The notes: generated from the sequence alone by a model not told the origin. A stretch of DNA of 64,000 nucleotides from Paenibacillus helianthi (GCF_001909055.1 NZ_LVWI01000053.1:1-64000), one strand, 5' to 3'. Shown: positions 1 to 8,242, numbered from the stretch's first letter. Program-made: numbers and translations.

Positions 1-170
1 GGTATTAGCTACCGTTTCCGGTAGTTATCCCAGTCTAGAGGGTAGGTTGCCTACGTGTTACTCACCCGTCCGCCGCTAAGCTTATCCCGAAGGATAAGCT
101 CCGCTCGACTTGCATGTATTAGGCACGCCGCCAGCGTTCGTCCTGAGCCAGGATCAAACTCTCCAAATTG
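1..170 (-). rRNA. rrs: 16S ribosomal RNA, 5' end (partial)
   Basis: This is the 5' terminal part of a 16S rRNA gene read leftwards; the rest lies outside the window. On the minus strand the universal 27F primer region (AGAGTTTGATCCTGGCTCAG) is intact, followed by the conserved GACGAACGCTGGCGGCGTGCC block, a short V1 hairpin built from GCTTATCC/GGATAAGC, and the GGCGGACGGGTGAGTAACACG block. The gene comes after pdaB, where B. subtilis also has rRNA operons. The exact mature 5' end near 170 is an estimate. Confidence 0.97.
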
Positions 171-268
171 GTATTTAGAAAGAGCGATTGCTCATTTTGA
201 AACATCTGACGAGAATAAAATATTCTCTATTTTTGGATCTCACTTGCGTGAAATCCCACTCACTCGTT

Positions 269-287
269 GTTCAGTTTTCAAAGATCA
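269..287 (-). promoter_or_regulatory. rrn boxA-like antitermination element
   Basis: The minus strand reads TGATCTTTGAAAACTGAAC in the leader about 100 nt upstream of 16S. It matches the boxA-type motif found in Bacillales rRNA leaders and spacers, where Nus factors bind to prevent premature termination. The assignment rests on motif similarity and position only. Confidence 0.65.
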
Positions 288-333
288 ATGTCTCGTTTTC
301 ACTTCATCACCGCGTCTCAGCGGCGACCTTTAT

Positions 334-363
334 AATATATCACAGCTCTTAAGTATTTGGCAA
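334..363 (-). promoter_or_regulatory. rrn promoter P2 (proximal)
   Basis: On the minus strand TTGCCA (358-363) is followed after 18 nt by TATATT (334-339) within GCTGTGATATATTATA. It lies about 165 nt upstream of 16S. The same block around the -10 recurs in the distal promoter at 445-474, so the two look like a tandem sigma-A rrn promoter pair. Confidence 0.7.
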
Positions 364-444
364 GTGTTTTTTTGAAAAAATGTTTTTTTCATCTTTTCTT
401 GCCGATGGCTACTCTTCAACACATTGAAAAGGAGCGCGAGATAT

Positions 445-474
445 AATGTATCACAGCGGCTCCCTTTTAGTCAA
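445..474 (-). promoter_or_regulatory. rrn promoter P1 (distal)
   Basis: On the minus strand TTGACT (469-474) and TACATT (445-450) are separated by 18 nt; the -10 sits in GCTGTGATACATTATAT, nearly identical to the block in the proximal promoter. Together they give the tandem architecture typical of Bacillus rRNA operons. Region 171-497 holds only this leader and promoters; the plus-strand frame through it is noncoding. Confidence 0.7.
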
Positions 475-497
475 CCTATTTAATTAAAATCACTTTT

Positions 498-728
498 CTA
501 ATGTTTAGACTGGGAATAACGTCCTCCCCATGCATACTTGGATAGCTCCTTCTGCGGGGCAAAACGCGCATACATCCGGAATACAGTTTTATATCGATTG
601 GCTATGGCATGTCTGATATTTTGGTCCAAGCGTTGATCACTTAAATCAAGGAGCATTTCATCAAGCTCTTTACGAAGAACATAATCCAGCTCCTTGCACT
701 CTTTTTCATTGAACAACATTCCCAACAT
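498..728 (-). CDS. conserved-looking hypothetical protein, 76 aa
   Basis: I do not recognise this family. The protein is small, charged and largely alpha-helical in appearance (MLGMLFNEKECKELDYVL at the N-terminus), with no signal peptide or membrane segment and no clear catalytic motif. The start is set at 728 because a perfect AAGGAGG lies 8 nt upstream, inside the longer open frame whose first ATG is at 749. It stands alone between the rrn promoters and the SpoIIM-family gene and reads in the same direction as the rRNA operon. Good ribosome binding site and codon content make it a real gene; function unknown. Confidence 0.7.
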   Translation of the reverse strand: MLGMLFNEKECKELDYVLRKELDEMLLDLSDQRLDQNIRHAIANRYKTVFRMYARFAPQKELSKYAWGGRYSQSKH

Positions 729-979
729 ATGCTTGGCCTCCTTCATCAAATTAAATTCGACAAATTCTTAAATGCTGCTACTTGTGCTAAAGAAGATAGT
801 CCATGGGTTGGGGAAAGCTGCGTTAGATATCCACTTACACTAGATTAACCGGAGCATCGCATCTATAACCATAATTATTAAAATATCCTACATGGCCATC
901 TTCCAAGCTCGAGCATATAGCTTTACCTTTCTGTCCCCGGAATGAAAGGCTTTAATGTTATGCTCAATTCTCTGAATTT

Positions 980-1591
980 TTATGATAACAACGAAAAAGT
1001 AATTGTGCTTTCAATGATTGCGGCAATAAACAGCAGAATAACAATCCATATGGAGGCTCTTAGAGTTTGGCGCATAAAGGCCGGCCACGCACCGCTCCTC
1101 TGTTCTCTCGTGGCAGCTGAACTGAACAAATCGGAGATTACATTCCAGCCAAACTGCAAACCAAACGCGCAGGCGATAATGATCGCCGGGATTTCAATAA
1201 TCCCATGCGGCAGCAGTCCTTTAACGATAAGGTCAAACATATCTAGTCCCTGCATGGCTGACAAATGAATCAGATAACCGATCACTCCACCATTAATCAA
1301 TAAAAACACTGCAGGCAATATTCCGAATATAGCGCCTAAGAAGATAATGAGCACTCCTTTGATACTGTTGTTCAGAAATATAAATTGAAAAAAGCTCCAT
1401 TTCGGATGTGAGGACTCTTTAAGGCTGCCGCTGATTTTACTCAAACCCTCCAACTGATCGGATAGAAGCCTTTGCAGACTGCCAGTGCCAATCCAGCCAA
1501 TAATCCCTCCCGCCACAAATAATAAAAGAGCGAGTAATACTGCTTTGCGAATTGCGGATACATCTCTTGCGAAAGCGGGGAAAGACAGCAT
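980..1591 (-). CDS. SpoIIM-family (DUF95) integral membrane protein
   Basis: A 203-residue polytopic membrane protein of the stage II sporulation protein M family. Hydrophobic segments lie near residues 17-37, about 75-110, about 112-145 and 175-200. The family hallmarks are visible: an NN pair after the first soluble loop (FLNNSIKG), a small-residue GAIFGILPAVFLLINGG segment, and the PHGIIEIPA motif. In B. subtilis SpoIIM joins SpoIID and SpoIIP in septal peptidoglycan degradation during engulfment, but DUF95 proteins also occur outside that complex, so the sporulation role is inferred. AGGAGGT sits upstream of the ATG. It diverges from pdaB, another sporulation gene. Confidence 0.85.
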   Translation of the reverse strand: MLSFPAFARDVSAIRKAVLLALLLFVAGGIIGWIGTGSLQRLLSDQLEGLSKISGSLKESSHPKWSFFQFIFLNNSIKGVLIIFLGAIFGILPAVFLLINGGVIGYLIHLSAMQGLDMFDLIVKGLLPHGIIEIPAIIIACAFGLQFGWNVISDLFSSAATREQRSGAWPAFMRQTLRASIWIVILLFIAAIIESTITFSLLS

Positions 1592-1698
1592 AATTACCTC
1601 CTGAACGTATGTTGGACATATATAAGGTCATAAGCGCCCTGTACGAGCATACATTTAGAACAAACAAGCATTTCGCATGGGAGAGGAGCGCTAACAAT

Positions 1699-2502
1699 AT
1701 GAATTCATTTTATGTATTCAGCGGCAAAAAGATAAAACGGTTCATCTATATCTTTGCCGCTGCGCTTCTTGCTGCCGGTGTCGTTTATGTCGAGAGAGGC
1801 AATATTACCGTTTTTTCGGAAACAGCCCCTTCCGCCATTTACAGCGTACCGACAGAGAAGAAGCTCATCGCCTTAACGTTTGACATCAGCTGGGGAGAGA
1901 AACGGCCTGGACCGATTCTGAAGGTGCTCGAAGATAAAAAGGTAGATAAAGCGACCTTCTTCCTCTCATCTCCCTGGAGCAAAACACATCCGGAAATTGT
2001 TACAAGCATTAAAGACGCCGGTTACGAAATCGGCAGCCATGGCCACAAGCACGTCAATTACAGCACCTTGAGTAATGAAGAAATCAAGACCCAGATTACA
2101 ACTGCCCACACTGTACTGACTGAATTGACCGGCAAAGAGCCTAATTTGATCCGGATGCCGAATGGTGATTTTGACAAAAGGGTACTTCAGGTTGCAAGCG
2201 GTCTGGGATACAAGGTGATACAGTGGGATACAGACTCGCTGGATTGGAAAAACATCGGTGTGGATAATATCGTGAAACGTGTGACCAGCAAGGCACATCC
2301 CGGTGATATTGTGCTTTTACATGCGAGTGATTCCTGCAAGCAGACCCATGAAGCCCTTCCGCAGATTATTGATAACCTCCGTAGTCAAGGCTATGAATTT
2401 GTAACTGTATCCGAACTAATCAGCCAAAGCAGTGCTGAGGGCAAGGAAGTCCGTGATTCCGCTATGCTCAATGAAGGTTTGGAAGATGCTGCCGGCATGT
2501 AA
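1699..2502 (+). CDS. pdaB: PdaB-like polysaccharide deacetylase, sporulation
   Basis: A carbohydrate esterase family 4 protein of 267 residues, matching B. subtilis PdaB, which is needed to keep spores viable after cortex formation. Seen here: an N-terminal membrane anchor (IYIFAAALLAAGVVYV), the NodB-type TFDISWG metal/catalytic motif, GYEIGSHGHKHVNY with the zinc-ligand histidines, RMPNGDF, and the C-terminal LLHAS motif. The start at 1699 follows AGGAG and gives MNSFYVFSGKKIKRF, which resembles the PdaB N-terminus; the longer frame from 1609 adds 30 residues without support. It is convergent with the polyphosphate kinase gene. Actual deacetylase activity is not proven for this subgroup. 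Confidence 0.92.
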   Translation: MNSFYVFSGKKIKRFIYIFAAALLAAGVVYVERGNITVFSETAPSAIYSVPTEKKLIALTFDISWGEKRPGPILKVLEDKKVDKATFFLSSPWSKTHPEIVTSIKDAGYEIGSHGHKHVNYSTLSNEEIKTQITTAHTVLTELTGKEPNLIRMPNGDFDKRVLQVASGLGYKVIQWDTDSLDWKNIGVDNIVKRVTSKAHPGDIVLLHASDSCKQTHEALPQIIDNLRSQGYEFVTVSELISQSSAEGKEVRDSAMLNEGLEDAAGM

Positions 2503-2550
2503 GATCCAAGTTTGTTTCTCGCTGTCCTTCTGTTGCCCAAGGTGAATATC

Positions 2551-3372
2551 CTAGTGCCGCGGAGAAATGAGTTCTGAAATATCAGGTGTGGGAGTATCCA
2601 GCTTTGGATAGCTCAGATCCAGACTCTCCAGGGTCTTGACAACAATGGCTAAAGCCAAGTAATTGCGGTACCAACGGTGATTGGCAGGAATCCAATACCA
2701 CGGTGCATTATCGGTACTGGTCTCCTTAAAGACATCTTCATATGCTTCCTGATAATCGTCCCAATACTCCCGCTCCTGCAGATCACTTGCATCAAACTTC
2801 CAATGTTTGGTCGGGTCCTGCAGCCGTTCCTGGATCTTTTCTAGCTGCTTATCCTTGGAGATGTGCAAAAAAAGCTTAATTATCGTTGTTCCCTCTTCCG
2901 CCAGCATGGCCTCAAACTCACGAATGTAGCGGAAACGACGTTTCATTTCTTCTTTTTTGAGATTGTCGTGCACCCGGGGTACCAGAACATCCTCATAATG
3001 AGAACGGTTGAATGCGGCGATGTAACCCTTGGGAGGTGTCTTCATGTGCACTCTCCACAGGAAATCGTGGGCTTCCTCCTCCAAGGAAGGTTTTTTGAAG
3101 CTGGTGACCATAAATCCTTGTGGATTAATGCCGGAGAAAATATGCTTGACCGTTCCATCTTTCCCGCTGGAGTCCATTCCTTGAAGAATGACCAGTAGTG
3201 AGTGCTTTTTCTGGGCGAAAAGAATATCCTGCAGTTCGGCGAGACGCTCCTTGAGCTTTGCCATTTCGGCCTCTGCCTCTTCCTTTGATTTAAAGTCCCC
3301 GCTCTCTTCGGGATCGAGTTTTTTCAGGACAGATTCATTTTTGTCTTTTATCATATAGCGCTTGATGTTCAT
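2551..3372 (-). CDS. polyphosphate kinase 2 family nucleotide phosphotransferase
   Basis: A 273-residue PPK2 enzyme that transfers phosphate between inorganic polyphosphate and nucleotides. The P-loop GMDSSGKDGT lies at about residues 65-74, followed by the family signature SFKKPSLEEEAHDFLWR and FNRSHYEDVL (about 121-130), and the lid region with LQEREYWDDYQEAYE. The overall pattern resembles the single-domain class that can use polyP to phosphorylate AMP or ADP (class III-like), but the subclass cannot be fixed from sequence reading alone. AGGAGGG precedes the ATG. It lies between pdaB and kbaA, an insertion relative to B. subtilis. Confidence 0.9.
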   Translation of the reverse strand: MNIKRYMIKDKNESVLKKLDPEESGDFKSKEEAEAEMAKLKERLAELQDILFAQKKHSLLVILQGMDSSGKDGTVKHIFSGINPQGFMVTSFKKPSLEEEAHDFLWRVHMKTPPKGYIAAFNRSHYEDVLVPRVHDNLKKEEMKRRFRYIREFEAMLAEEGTTIIKLFLHISKDKQLEKIQERLQDPTKHWKFDASDLQEREYWDDYQEAYEDVFKETSTDNAPWYWIPANHRWYRNYLALAIVVKTLESLDLSYPKLDTPTPDISELISPRH

Positions 3373-3502
3373 ATATACCCTCCTAGTCGTTTCAATCGAT
3401 TTTTAGTTATGTACGCTGTTCTTAAAGATTAACCTGCTGCTTCTGTTTTTAATCTTATCAAGTAGAAACAGCTACGCCATGCTATTCAGGCTGGTATCCT
3501 TT

Positions 3503-3543
3503 TTTTACAAAACCCCGACTTCTCATAACCGAGGAGCGGGGTT
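3503..3543 (-). terminator. rho-independent terminator after kbaA
   Basis: Read on the minus strand, AACCCCG (3537-3543) pairs with CGGGGTT (3511-3517) across a 19-nt loop that can pair further, followed by TTTG and a second T-poor tail. It lies 18 nt past the kbaA stop codon. Confidence 0.7.
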
Positions 3544-3560
3544 GTTTACTGCATATTTTA

Positions 3561-4148
3561 TCATTGTTTTGGCTTAAGGATCCGGTGGAGCATCAAGATT
3601 TGGAATGCATTACAGGCAATGAGCGGGACCACAATAAAAACAGTGGCACTGTCTACTCCTATGCGGAGTACTCCAATGATCTCCACTATGGTAATGGCTG
3701 TCAAAAAGAAAAATGTCGGAATCCAGGCTGATCTGTTCGTGCTCCGTACTTTGAAATAGGCCACGATAATCGCAGTAAGCAGAATGCCGATGCCCAAAAG
3801 CAAATCAGAGACTACATTTCTGCCTCCGCCTACAAAAGTACGCAAAAAAATCAGTTCGAGCAGGGCAAGCAGAGACAGTATAATCTGGATATATTGCCAT
3901 GCCTTTCGCGGGAACACCCCGATTCCCATATAATTCAGAATCAGATACGCAAAAAAACCCAGTTGAGCGTAAACGCTCACAAGCATGCCGTAGCCTAGAA
4001 GGATCAGCGGATAGATTAATGAATCGGCTGTGCTTTTGAAATCAATTCCACCGTTAACAACTTGCAGTAAAAGTCCGGCAATGACGGCCCCTCCCGCCCC
4101 GATCAGAAGCGTGGTCCAGAATAAATAAAACCATTTCCTTATATTCAG
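3561..4148 (-). CDS. kbaA: KbaA, KinB-pathway activation membrane protein
   Basis: About 195 residues with five to six hydrophobic segments, matching B. subtilis KbaA, which is required for the sensor kinase KinB to feed the sporulation phosphorelay. The identification rests on the N-terminal RKWFYLFWTTLLIGAGGA segment, length, membrane topology and position next to gerD. The start is unusual: the best Shine-Dalgarno, GGGAGGTG at 4155-4162, lies 7-8 nt upstream of a CTG codon at 4148, giving MNIRKWFYLF. The only in-frame alternatives are GTG at 4166 and 4157, which lie before or inside that sequence. A CTG start is therefore inferred; the longer form would add six residues. Confidence 0.85.
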   Translation of the reverse strand: MNIRKWFYLFWTTLLIGAGGAVIAGLLLQVVNGGIDFKSTADSLIYPLILLGYGMLVSVYAQLGFFAYLILNYMGIGVFPRKAWQYIQIILSLLALLELIFLRTFVGGGRNVVSDLLLGIGILLTAIIVAYFKVRSTNRSAWIPTFFFLTAITIVEIIGVLRIGVDSATVFIVVPLIACNAFQILMLHRILKPKQ

Positions 4149-4277
4149 CCTTTTCACCTCCCACACGTCAGATTTATTTTACCAAGCTTACCGTCAAAAA
4201 ACCATTCCAAGCGCAACATAAAAGCTTACCTCTGCGGCATACTACATGCAGGAATCCCATAAAGGAGGGCAGCGCCA

Positions 4278-4952
4278 ATGAAGTGGAGGACTTTGTGGAC
4301 TGGGAGCTTGTTGCTCAGCATGGTTATCACCCTAACGGCTTGTGGCAGCGAACAGAGCAGTTCCTCTTCCGGACAGGTCAGTTACAAGGAAATGAAGACA
4401 ATGGTTGTAGATATATTGAAAAGCGAAGAGGGAAAGAAAGCAGTGCAGGAGGCATTGTCTGCTCCAAGCTCCGGCTCTGAGGGAAGCAGCTCCAGCGGCC
4501 TGAGTATGAAGATGATGCCAATGCAAACCAACGAGCAAATCAGAGTTGCGGTAAAGGATACCATCACTGCACCGGAGTATCAGAAGGAAATTGAAAAAAT
4601 CATGACAGATCCACAATTCGCAGGAGATTTCGCAAAAGCAATTAATTCACAAAACAAAGAGCTCCACCTTCAGTTGATTAAAGATCCAACATACCAGAAG
4701 TCCGTTGCTGAAATCATGAAATCACCTGAAATGATGAAGATGTTCCTTGATCTTACCAAAACTTCTGATTACCGCAAACAATCCATGACCATCATGCAGG
4801 AGGCCATGCAAAATCCATTGTTCCGAATGGAGGTACTCGATCTCCTTAAGACTGTAGTTCAAGACGAATTGCAGCCTAAGGTTGAAAAGAAGGATTCGGG
4901 TAAAGAGAAGGGAAGCAGTGGAAACAAAGGCAGTGATGATTCAGGATCCTGA
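4278..4952 (+). CDS. gerD: GerD spore germination lipoprotein
   Basis: A 224-residue lipoprotein. The signal peptide ends in the lipobox LTAC with the lipidated cysteine at residue 22. In B. subtilis GerD sits in the inner spore membrane and is needed to cluster nutrient germinant receptors. The body is helical with repeated elements resembling each other (DPQFAGDFAKAI, DPTYQKSVAEIM, SPEMMKMFLDL), and the tail is rich in Lys, Ser and Gly. AAGGAGG precedes the ATG. It diverges from kbaA and converges on salA/mrp, the arrangement expected around gerD in Bacillus. Expression from a forespore sigma-G promoter is expected, but I could not find a convincing one. Confidence 0.93.
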   Translation: MKWRTLWTGSLLLSMVITLTACGSEQSSSSSGQVSYKEMKTMVVDILKSEEGKKAVQEALSAPSSGSEGSSSSGLSMKMMPMQTNEQIRVAVKDTITAPEYQKEIEKIMTDPQFAGDFAKAINSQNKELHLQLIKDPTYQKSVAEIMKSPEMMKMFLDLTKTSDYRKQSMTIMQEAMQNPLFRMEVLDLLKTVVQDELQPKVEKKDSGKEKGSSGNKGSDDSGS

Positions 4953-4956
4953 TTCA

Positions 4957-4997
4957 AAAAAAGAGGCCTTCCTATTAACGGAACCGGCCTCTTTTGG
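4957..4997. terminator. bidirectional terminator between gerD and salA/mrp
   Basis: AAAAGAGGCC (4959-4968) is complementary to GGCCTCTTTT (4986-4995). The stem is flanked by an A-run on one side and a T-run on the other, so it can stop transcripts from both convergent genes. Confidence 0.85.
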
Positions 4998-5010
4998 TTA
5001 TTTACACACA

Positions 5011-6117
5011 CTATTCGTATTTGGAAATCAACTTGTCAGCCATCTCAGCGAACAGCTGTGCGGTTGCTGTCTCCGCCTTGTACACAGACGGCGAGAAATC
5101 CGGCTCGGAAATATGATTATCCGGTGCGCCCAGAGGAATCTGGGCAAGCAGCTCCGTATGAAGGGTTTCAGCCAATCTCGCTCCGCCTCCCCGGCCAAAG
5201 ATGTAATCCTTCTTTCCGCAGGAAGAACACTCATAATAAGCCATGTTCTCAATGACCCCAAGAACCTCATGATCGGTCTGCAGCGCCATAGAGCCCGCTC
5301 TCGCCGCTACAAATGCCGCGGTTGCATGAGGGGTAGTAACAATGATCTCCTTACTGTGCGGCAGCATCTGATGGACATCAAGTGCTACGTCACCCGTTCC
5401 AGGCGGCAAATCAAGCAGCATATAATCAAGCTCACCCCAGCCGACATCGCTGAAGAACTGGCGAAGCATTTTGCCAAGCATTGGTCCCCTCCAAATGACA
5501 GGGCTATTCTCACGGATAAAAAAGCCCATAGACATGACTTTTACTCCGAAACGTTCGACAGGAATAATAGTTCCTTCTTCTACAATCGGGCCTTCTTCAA
5601 TCCCCATCATATCGGGAATGCTGAAACCATAGATGTCAGCGTCAATCAGTCCGACCTTTTTGCCTTTTCTGGCCAATGCCACTGCCAAATTAACGGTGAC
5701 TGTCGATTTGCCTACTCCACCCTTGCCGCTGGCAATCGCGATGAACTTCACACCTGAGTTCTCATTGATCAGCTCATGCCCCTCAAGACCCGCTGCGTGT
5801 CCTTTTAACGGTTCGCCTTGTTCTTGCACGGTATGGTCCTCCGAGCTCTCTCCGCGAAGAATAGCACGCTCATAATCTGTGGCATCACGCAACCGGATAT
5901 GAACATTGCCCGCTCCTCCCTCATCCAGCAAGAGGCGAACACTTTGTTCAAGCTCCATACGGCTTTTCTCATCGGTATCGAGACATACAAGAGATAGTGA
6001 GATTCGGTCCTCTTTGACCATGATATCGCGAATCAGCTGCAATTCGATAAGGCTTTTCCCGGATTCCGGGTCAGTAAGCGGCTGCAATAATTCCTGAATT
6101 TGTTCCCTGGTCAGCAT
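5011..6117 (-). CDS. salA: Mrp/ApbC-type P-loop ATPase (SalA)
   Basis: A 368-residue Mrp/NBP35 family protein: an N-terminal MIP18-like (DUF59) domain over roughly residues 1-90, then a ParA/MinD-type ATPase with the deviant Walker A SGKGGVGKST at about 130-139, DADIYG, and DLPPGTGD. A CxxC pair (ECSSCG) near residue 290 is the usual Fe-S binding site of Mrp proteins. The family carries Fe-S clusters; in B. subtilis the orthologue SalA also controls expression of scoC and exoproteases. The start at 6117 (ATG) follows AGAGGTG, which disfavours the upstream GTG at 6126. It lies downstream of cwlD, as in Bacillus. Confidence 0.92.
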   Translation of the reverse strand: MLTREQIQELLQPLTDPESGKSLIELQLIRDIMVKEDRISLSLVCLDTDEKSRMELEQSVRLLLDEGGAGNVHIRLRDATDYERAILRGESSEDHTVQEQGEPLKGHAAGLEGHELINENSGVKFIAIASGKGGVGKSTVTVNLAVALARKGKKVGLIDADIYGFSIPDMMGIEEGPIVEEGTIIPVERFGVKVMSMGFFIRENSPVIWRGPMLGKMLRQFFSDVGWGELDYMLLDLPPGTGDVALDVHQMLPHSKEIIVTTPHATAAFVAARAGSMALQTDHEVLGVIENMAYYECSSCGKKDYIFGRGGGARLAETLHTELLAQIPLGAPDNHISEPDFSPSVYKAETATAQLFAEMADKLISKYE

Positions 6118-6209
6118 GGAAAGCACCTCTATTTCCTCTCCGGACGGGTAAGGTACCGGTATTTTTGATTTATTATACCATTACCCTTCCGCAAAAGCGT
6201 AGTAACTAC

Positions 6210-6956
6210 TCAAGACCGTTCAGAAGCGTATCTCAGAATCCCCCGGTAGATGCTGGTAGCAACCTTTCGCTGGTAGACGTCATCCCCAAGTAAAGCCGAC
6301 TCCTGAGGATGGGAGAGGAAGCCTACCTCTACAAGTGCTGCAGGCATTTTTAATGCTTTCAGCAAATACACGGTATTCACAGTCTTCGCAACCCGGTCCG
6401 TGTTCTCAAGTGTGGTTCTGAGCTCATCCTGTACAAAGCCCGCCAAAGCTTTATTCCCTTCGTTGTTCGGGTAATAGAAGGTCTGCGCTCCGCTCCAGCG
6501 TCCTGAAGGCACACTATTCATATGCACACTTATAAACAAATCTGCCCCCTTCTCCTCTATACTTCTTACCCGTTGCTTCAGGTCTTCTGTCTTGCGCTTA
6601 GAGTAGCCTTTGGTATCTTGCTGGGCTAAGTCATAATCGCCTTCCCGGGTCATGATCACTATCGCTCCTGCCTGCTGTAAATAATCCCGCAGGTATAAAG
6701 AGACTGAAAGATTGATATCCTTTTCAATCAAGCCATCCCGGCTGACTGCCCCCCCATCAGGGCCTCCATGCCCTGCATCAATAGCAATTACTTTTCCTGA
6801 CAATGGCAGGCTCCAGTAATTCAGCGTCTTGGCAGTTGGCATATCATAAGCAATAATGCCGATCATTATTACCAGCAAAACAGCACCTACCATGCTTTTT
6901 TTGATGCTGCTCCATGTGATCCAGACCGAGACTTCCCCTTGCTTCCGGCCAGACAT
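6210..6956 (-). CDS. cwlD: CwlD, N-acetylmuramoyl-L-alanine amidase of the spore cortex
   Basis: An amidase_3 enzyme of 248 residues that removes peptides from cortex muramic acid, the first step toward muramic delta-lactam that marks the cortex for germination lytic enzymes. The membrane anchor is residues 22-37 (MVGAVLLVIMIGIIAY). Zinc ligands are recognisable as AGHGG (His63), GLIEKD (Glu78) and the HMNS histidine, with catalytic Glu in VEVGFLS. The start at 6956 follows GAGGGGG; the longer frame from 6992 would run through the upstream terminator hairpin. The pathway partner in B. subtilis is PdaA; GerD bears on its activation. Confidence 0.93.
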   Translation of the reverse strand: MSGRKQGEVSVWITWSSIKKSMVGAVLLVIMIGIIAYDMPTAKTLNYWSLPLSGKVIAIDAGHGGPDGGAVSRDGLIEKDINLSVSLYLRDYLQQAGAIVIMTREGDYDLAQQDTKGYSKRKTEDLKQRVRSIEEKGADLFISVHMNSVPSGRWSGAQTFYYPNNEGNKALAGFVQDELRTTLENTDRVAKTVNTVYLLKALKMPAALVEVGFLSHPQESALLGDDVYQRKVATSIYRGILRYASERS

Positions 6957-6964
6957 AACAAAGA

Positions 6965-7010
6965 CCCCCTCGTCCCGATAGATTCTACTCATCTATATGG
7001 GACAAGAGGG
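6965..7010 (-). terminator. terminator-like hairpin between sat and cwlD, covering the cwlD ribosome binding site
   Basis: On the minus strand CCCTCTTGTCCCATATAGAT pairs imperfectly with ATCTATCGGGACGAGGG, an extended stem of about 15 pairs with two small bulges. The 3' arm carries the GAGGGGG that serves as the cwlD Shine-Dalgarno, and only a short T stretch follows. It can act as a terminator for sat and at the same time hide the cwlD ribosome binding site. Confidence 0.7.
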
Positions 7011-7027
7011 CCAAATAGTACTGGCTA

Positions 7028-8203
7028 TTAGGATTGGGCAGTGACTTCTGCGGACATTCCCTCAATAAGAATTTCTGCTACCTCTGGACGCGTAAATTCC
7101 GGAGGCGGGCATTTCCCATCTCTTAGCAACGCGCGCACTTTCGTGCCTGACAATGTCAAATGCTGATCGCTTGGATGTGGGCAGGTCTTACTTGAAGCCA
7201 TGTTACCGCATTTCACACAGAAGAAACTGTGTTCAAAGAATAATGGGGTAATTCCTAACTCATCTGCTGTGAAATTCGAAAAAATTTCTTGGGCTTCATA
7301 AGTGCCGTAATAATCACCTACACCCGCATGATCCCGGCCGACTATAAAATGGGTACAACCGTAATTTTTACGAACCATCGCATGAAAAATCGCTTCCCGC
7401 GGTCCGGCGTAACGCATTGCAGCAGGGAATACACCCAAAAAAGTGCGGTCTTCCGGATAATAGTTCTCCAGCAGTGCAAGATAGCTTTTCATGCGTACAT
7501 TGGCTGGAACATCATCAGACTTCGTTTCTCCTACCAGAGGATTAAGGAACAGCGCATCCACAACCTCCATTGCACACTTCTGAATGTACTCATGTGCACG
7601 GTGCACCGGGTTGCGCGTCTGAAAGCCTACAACAGTTCTCCAACCCTTGTCCGCAAAAATTTGACGTGTCTCGGCCGGATCAAAGTAAAATTCTCCGAAC
7701 TTCTCCGGCTGCGGACGATTTAGAACGGTAATGGGTCCACCAACATAAGTTGTCGGCCTAGCCAGCAACTTGCTCACACCTGGGTGTGCGGGATCCGTTG
7801 TTTTGAACACATTCTGCGCTTCAAGCTGCTGATCTACACTATAAATACTTTCAATATCAAGTAATCCATAAATAACTCCGTCGTCCTCACCAATCAGTGA
7901 GACCCTGTCACCTACCGCAAGACCTGAAACCACTTTATCTTCCACAGACAAAGTAACAGGTATACTCCATACCGTGCCATTTGCAAGACGCATGCTTTTG
8001 ACTACAGAGTGGTAATCTTCTTCATTCAGAAAGCCTGTGAGCGGAGAAAATGCACCTACCCCGATCAGATCCAGATCTGACAAAGTCCAAGTGTTTAAGG
8101 TAATCGATTTGTGACCAGAAGCCTGCTGAAGCAGTTCTTCTCTCTGTGTCCCTTCAGCTACACGCTGGATCAGTGTTCCTCCATGAGGATGTATTGAAGT
8201 CAT
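7028..8203 (-). CDS. sat: sulfate adenylyltransferase (ATP sulfurylase)
   Basis: A 391-residue homomeric ATP sulfurylase making adenylyl sulfate (APS) from sulfate and ATP. The active-site motifs QTRNPVHRAHE (QxRN plus HxxH) and GRDHAGVG are intact, and the C-terminal region has a CVKCGNMASSKTCPH zinc-ribbon-like cluster followed by SGTKVRALLRDG, as in the Bacillus-type enzyme. There is no fused APS-kinase domain. It lies 39 nt downstream of cysH and is probably cotranscribed with it. Neither gene occupies this site in B. subtilis, where sulfate assimilation genes are elsewhere, so the pair is an insertion between rpsI and cwlD. Confidence 0.96.
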   Translation of the reverse strand: MTSIHPHGGTLIQRVAEGTQREELLQQASGHKSITLNTWTLSDLDLIGVGAFSPLTGFLNEEDYHSVVKSMRLANGTVWSIPVTLSVEDKVVSGLAVGDRVSLIGEDDGVIYGLLDIESIYSVDQQLEAQNVFKTTDPAHPGVSKLLARPTTYVGGPITVLNRPQPEKFGEFYFDPAETRQIFADKGWRTVVGFQTRNPVHRAHEYIQKCAMEVVDALFLNPLVGETKSDDVPANVRMKSYLALLENYYPEDRTFLGVFPAAMRYAGPREAIFHAMVRKNYGCTHFIVGRDHAGVGDYYGTYEAQEIFSNFTADELGITPLFFEHSFFCVKCGNMASSKTCPHPSDQHLTLSGTKVRALLRDGKCPPPEFTRPEVAEILIEGMSAEVTAQS

Positions 8204-8242
8204 CTATGCTCTCTCTCCTTCTGTGCAATTCGATTTCCGTTC

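Noticed and set aside
55..375. 106-codon plus-strand frame across the 16S 5' end and leader
   Set aside because: It lies antisense to conserved rRNA sequence and the rrn promoters; open only by chance.
3421..3510. Possible extra terminator for ppk2 promoter region
   Set aside because: Only AT-rich sequence and no inverted repeat beyond the one assigned to kbaA.
4200..4277. Sigma-G promoter for gerD
   Set aside because: The best -10-like CATAAAG overlaps the ribosome binding site; spacing does not fit.
4882..5757. 291-codon plus-strand frame
   Set aside because: It begins in gerD and runs antisense to salA/mrp, whose motifs are complete; the frame is a mirror of that gene's third-position bias.
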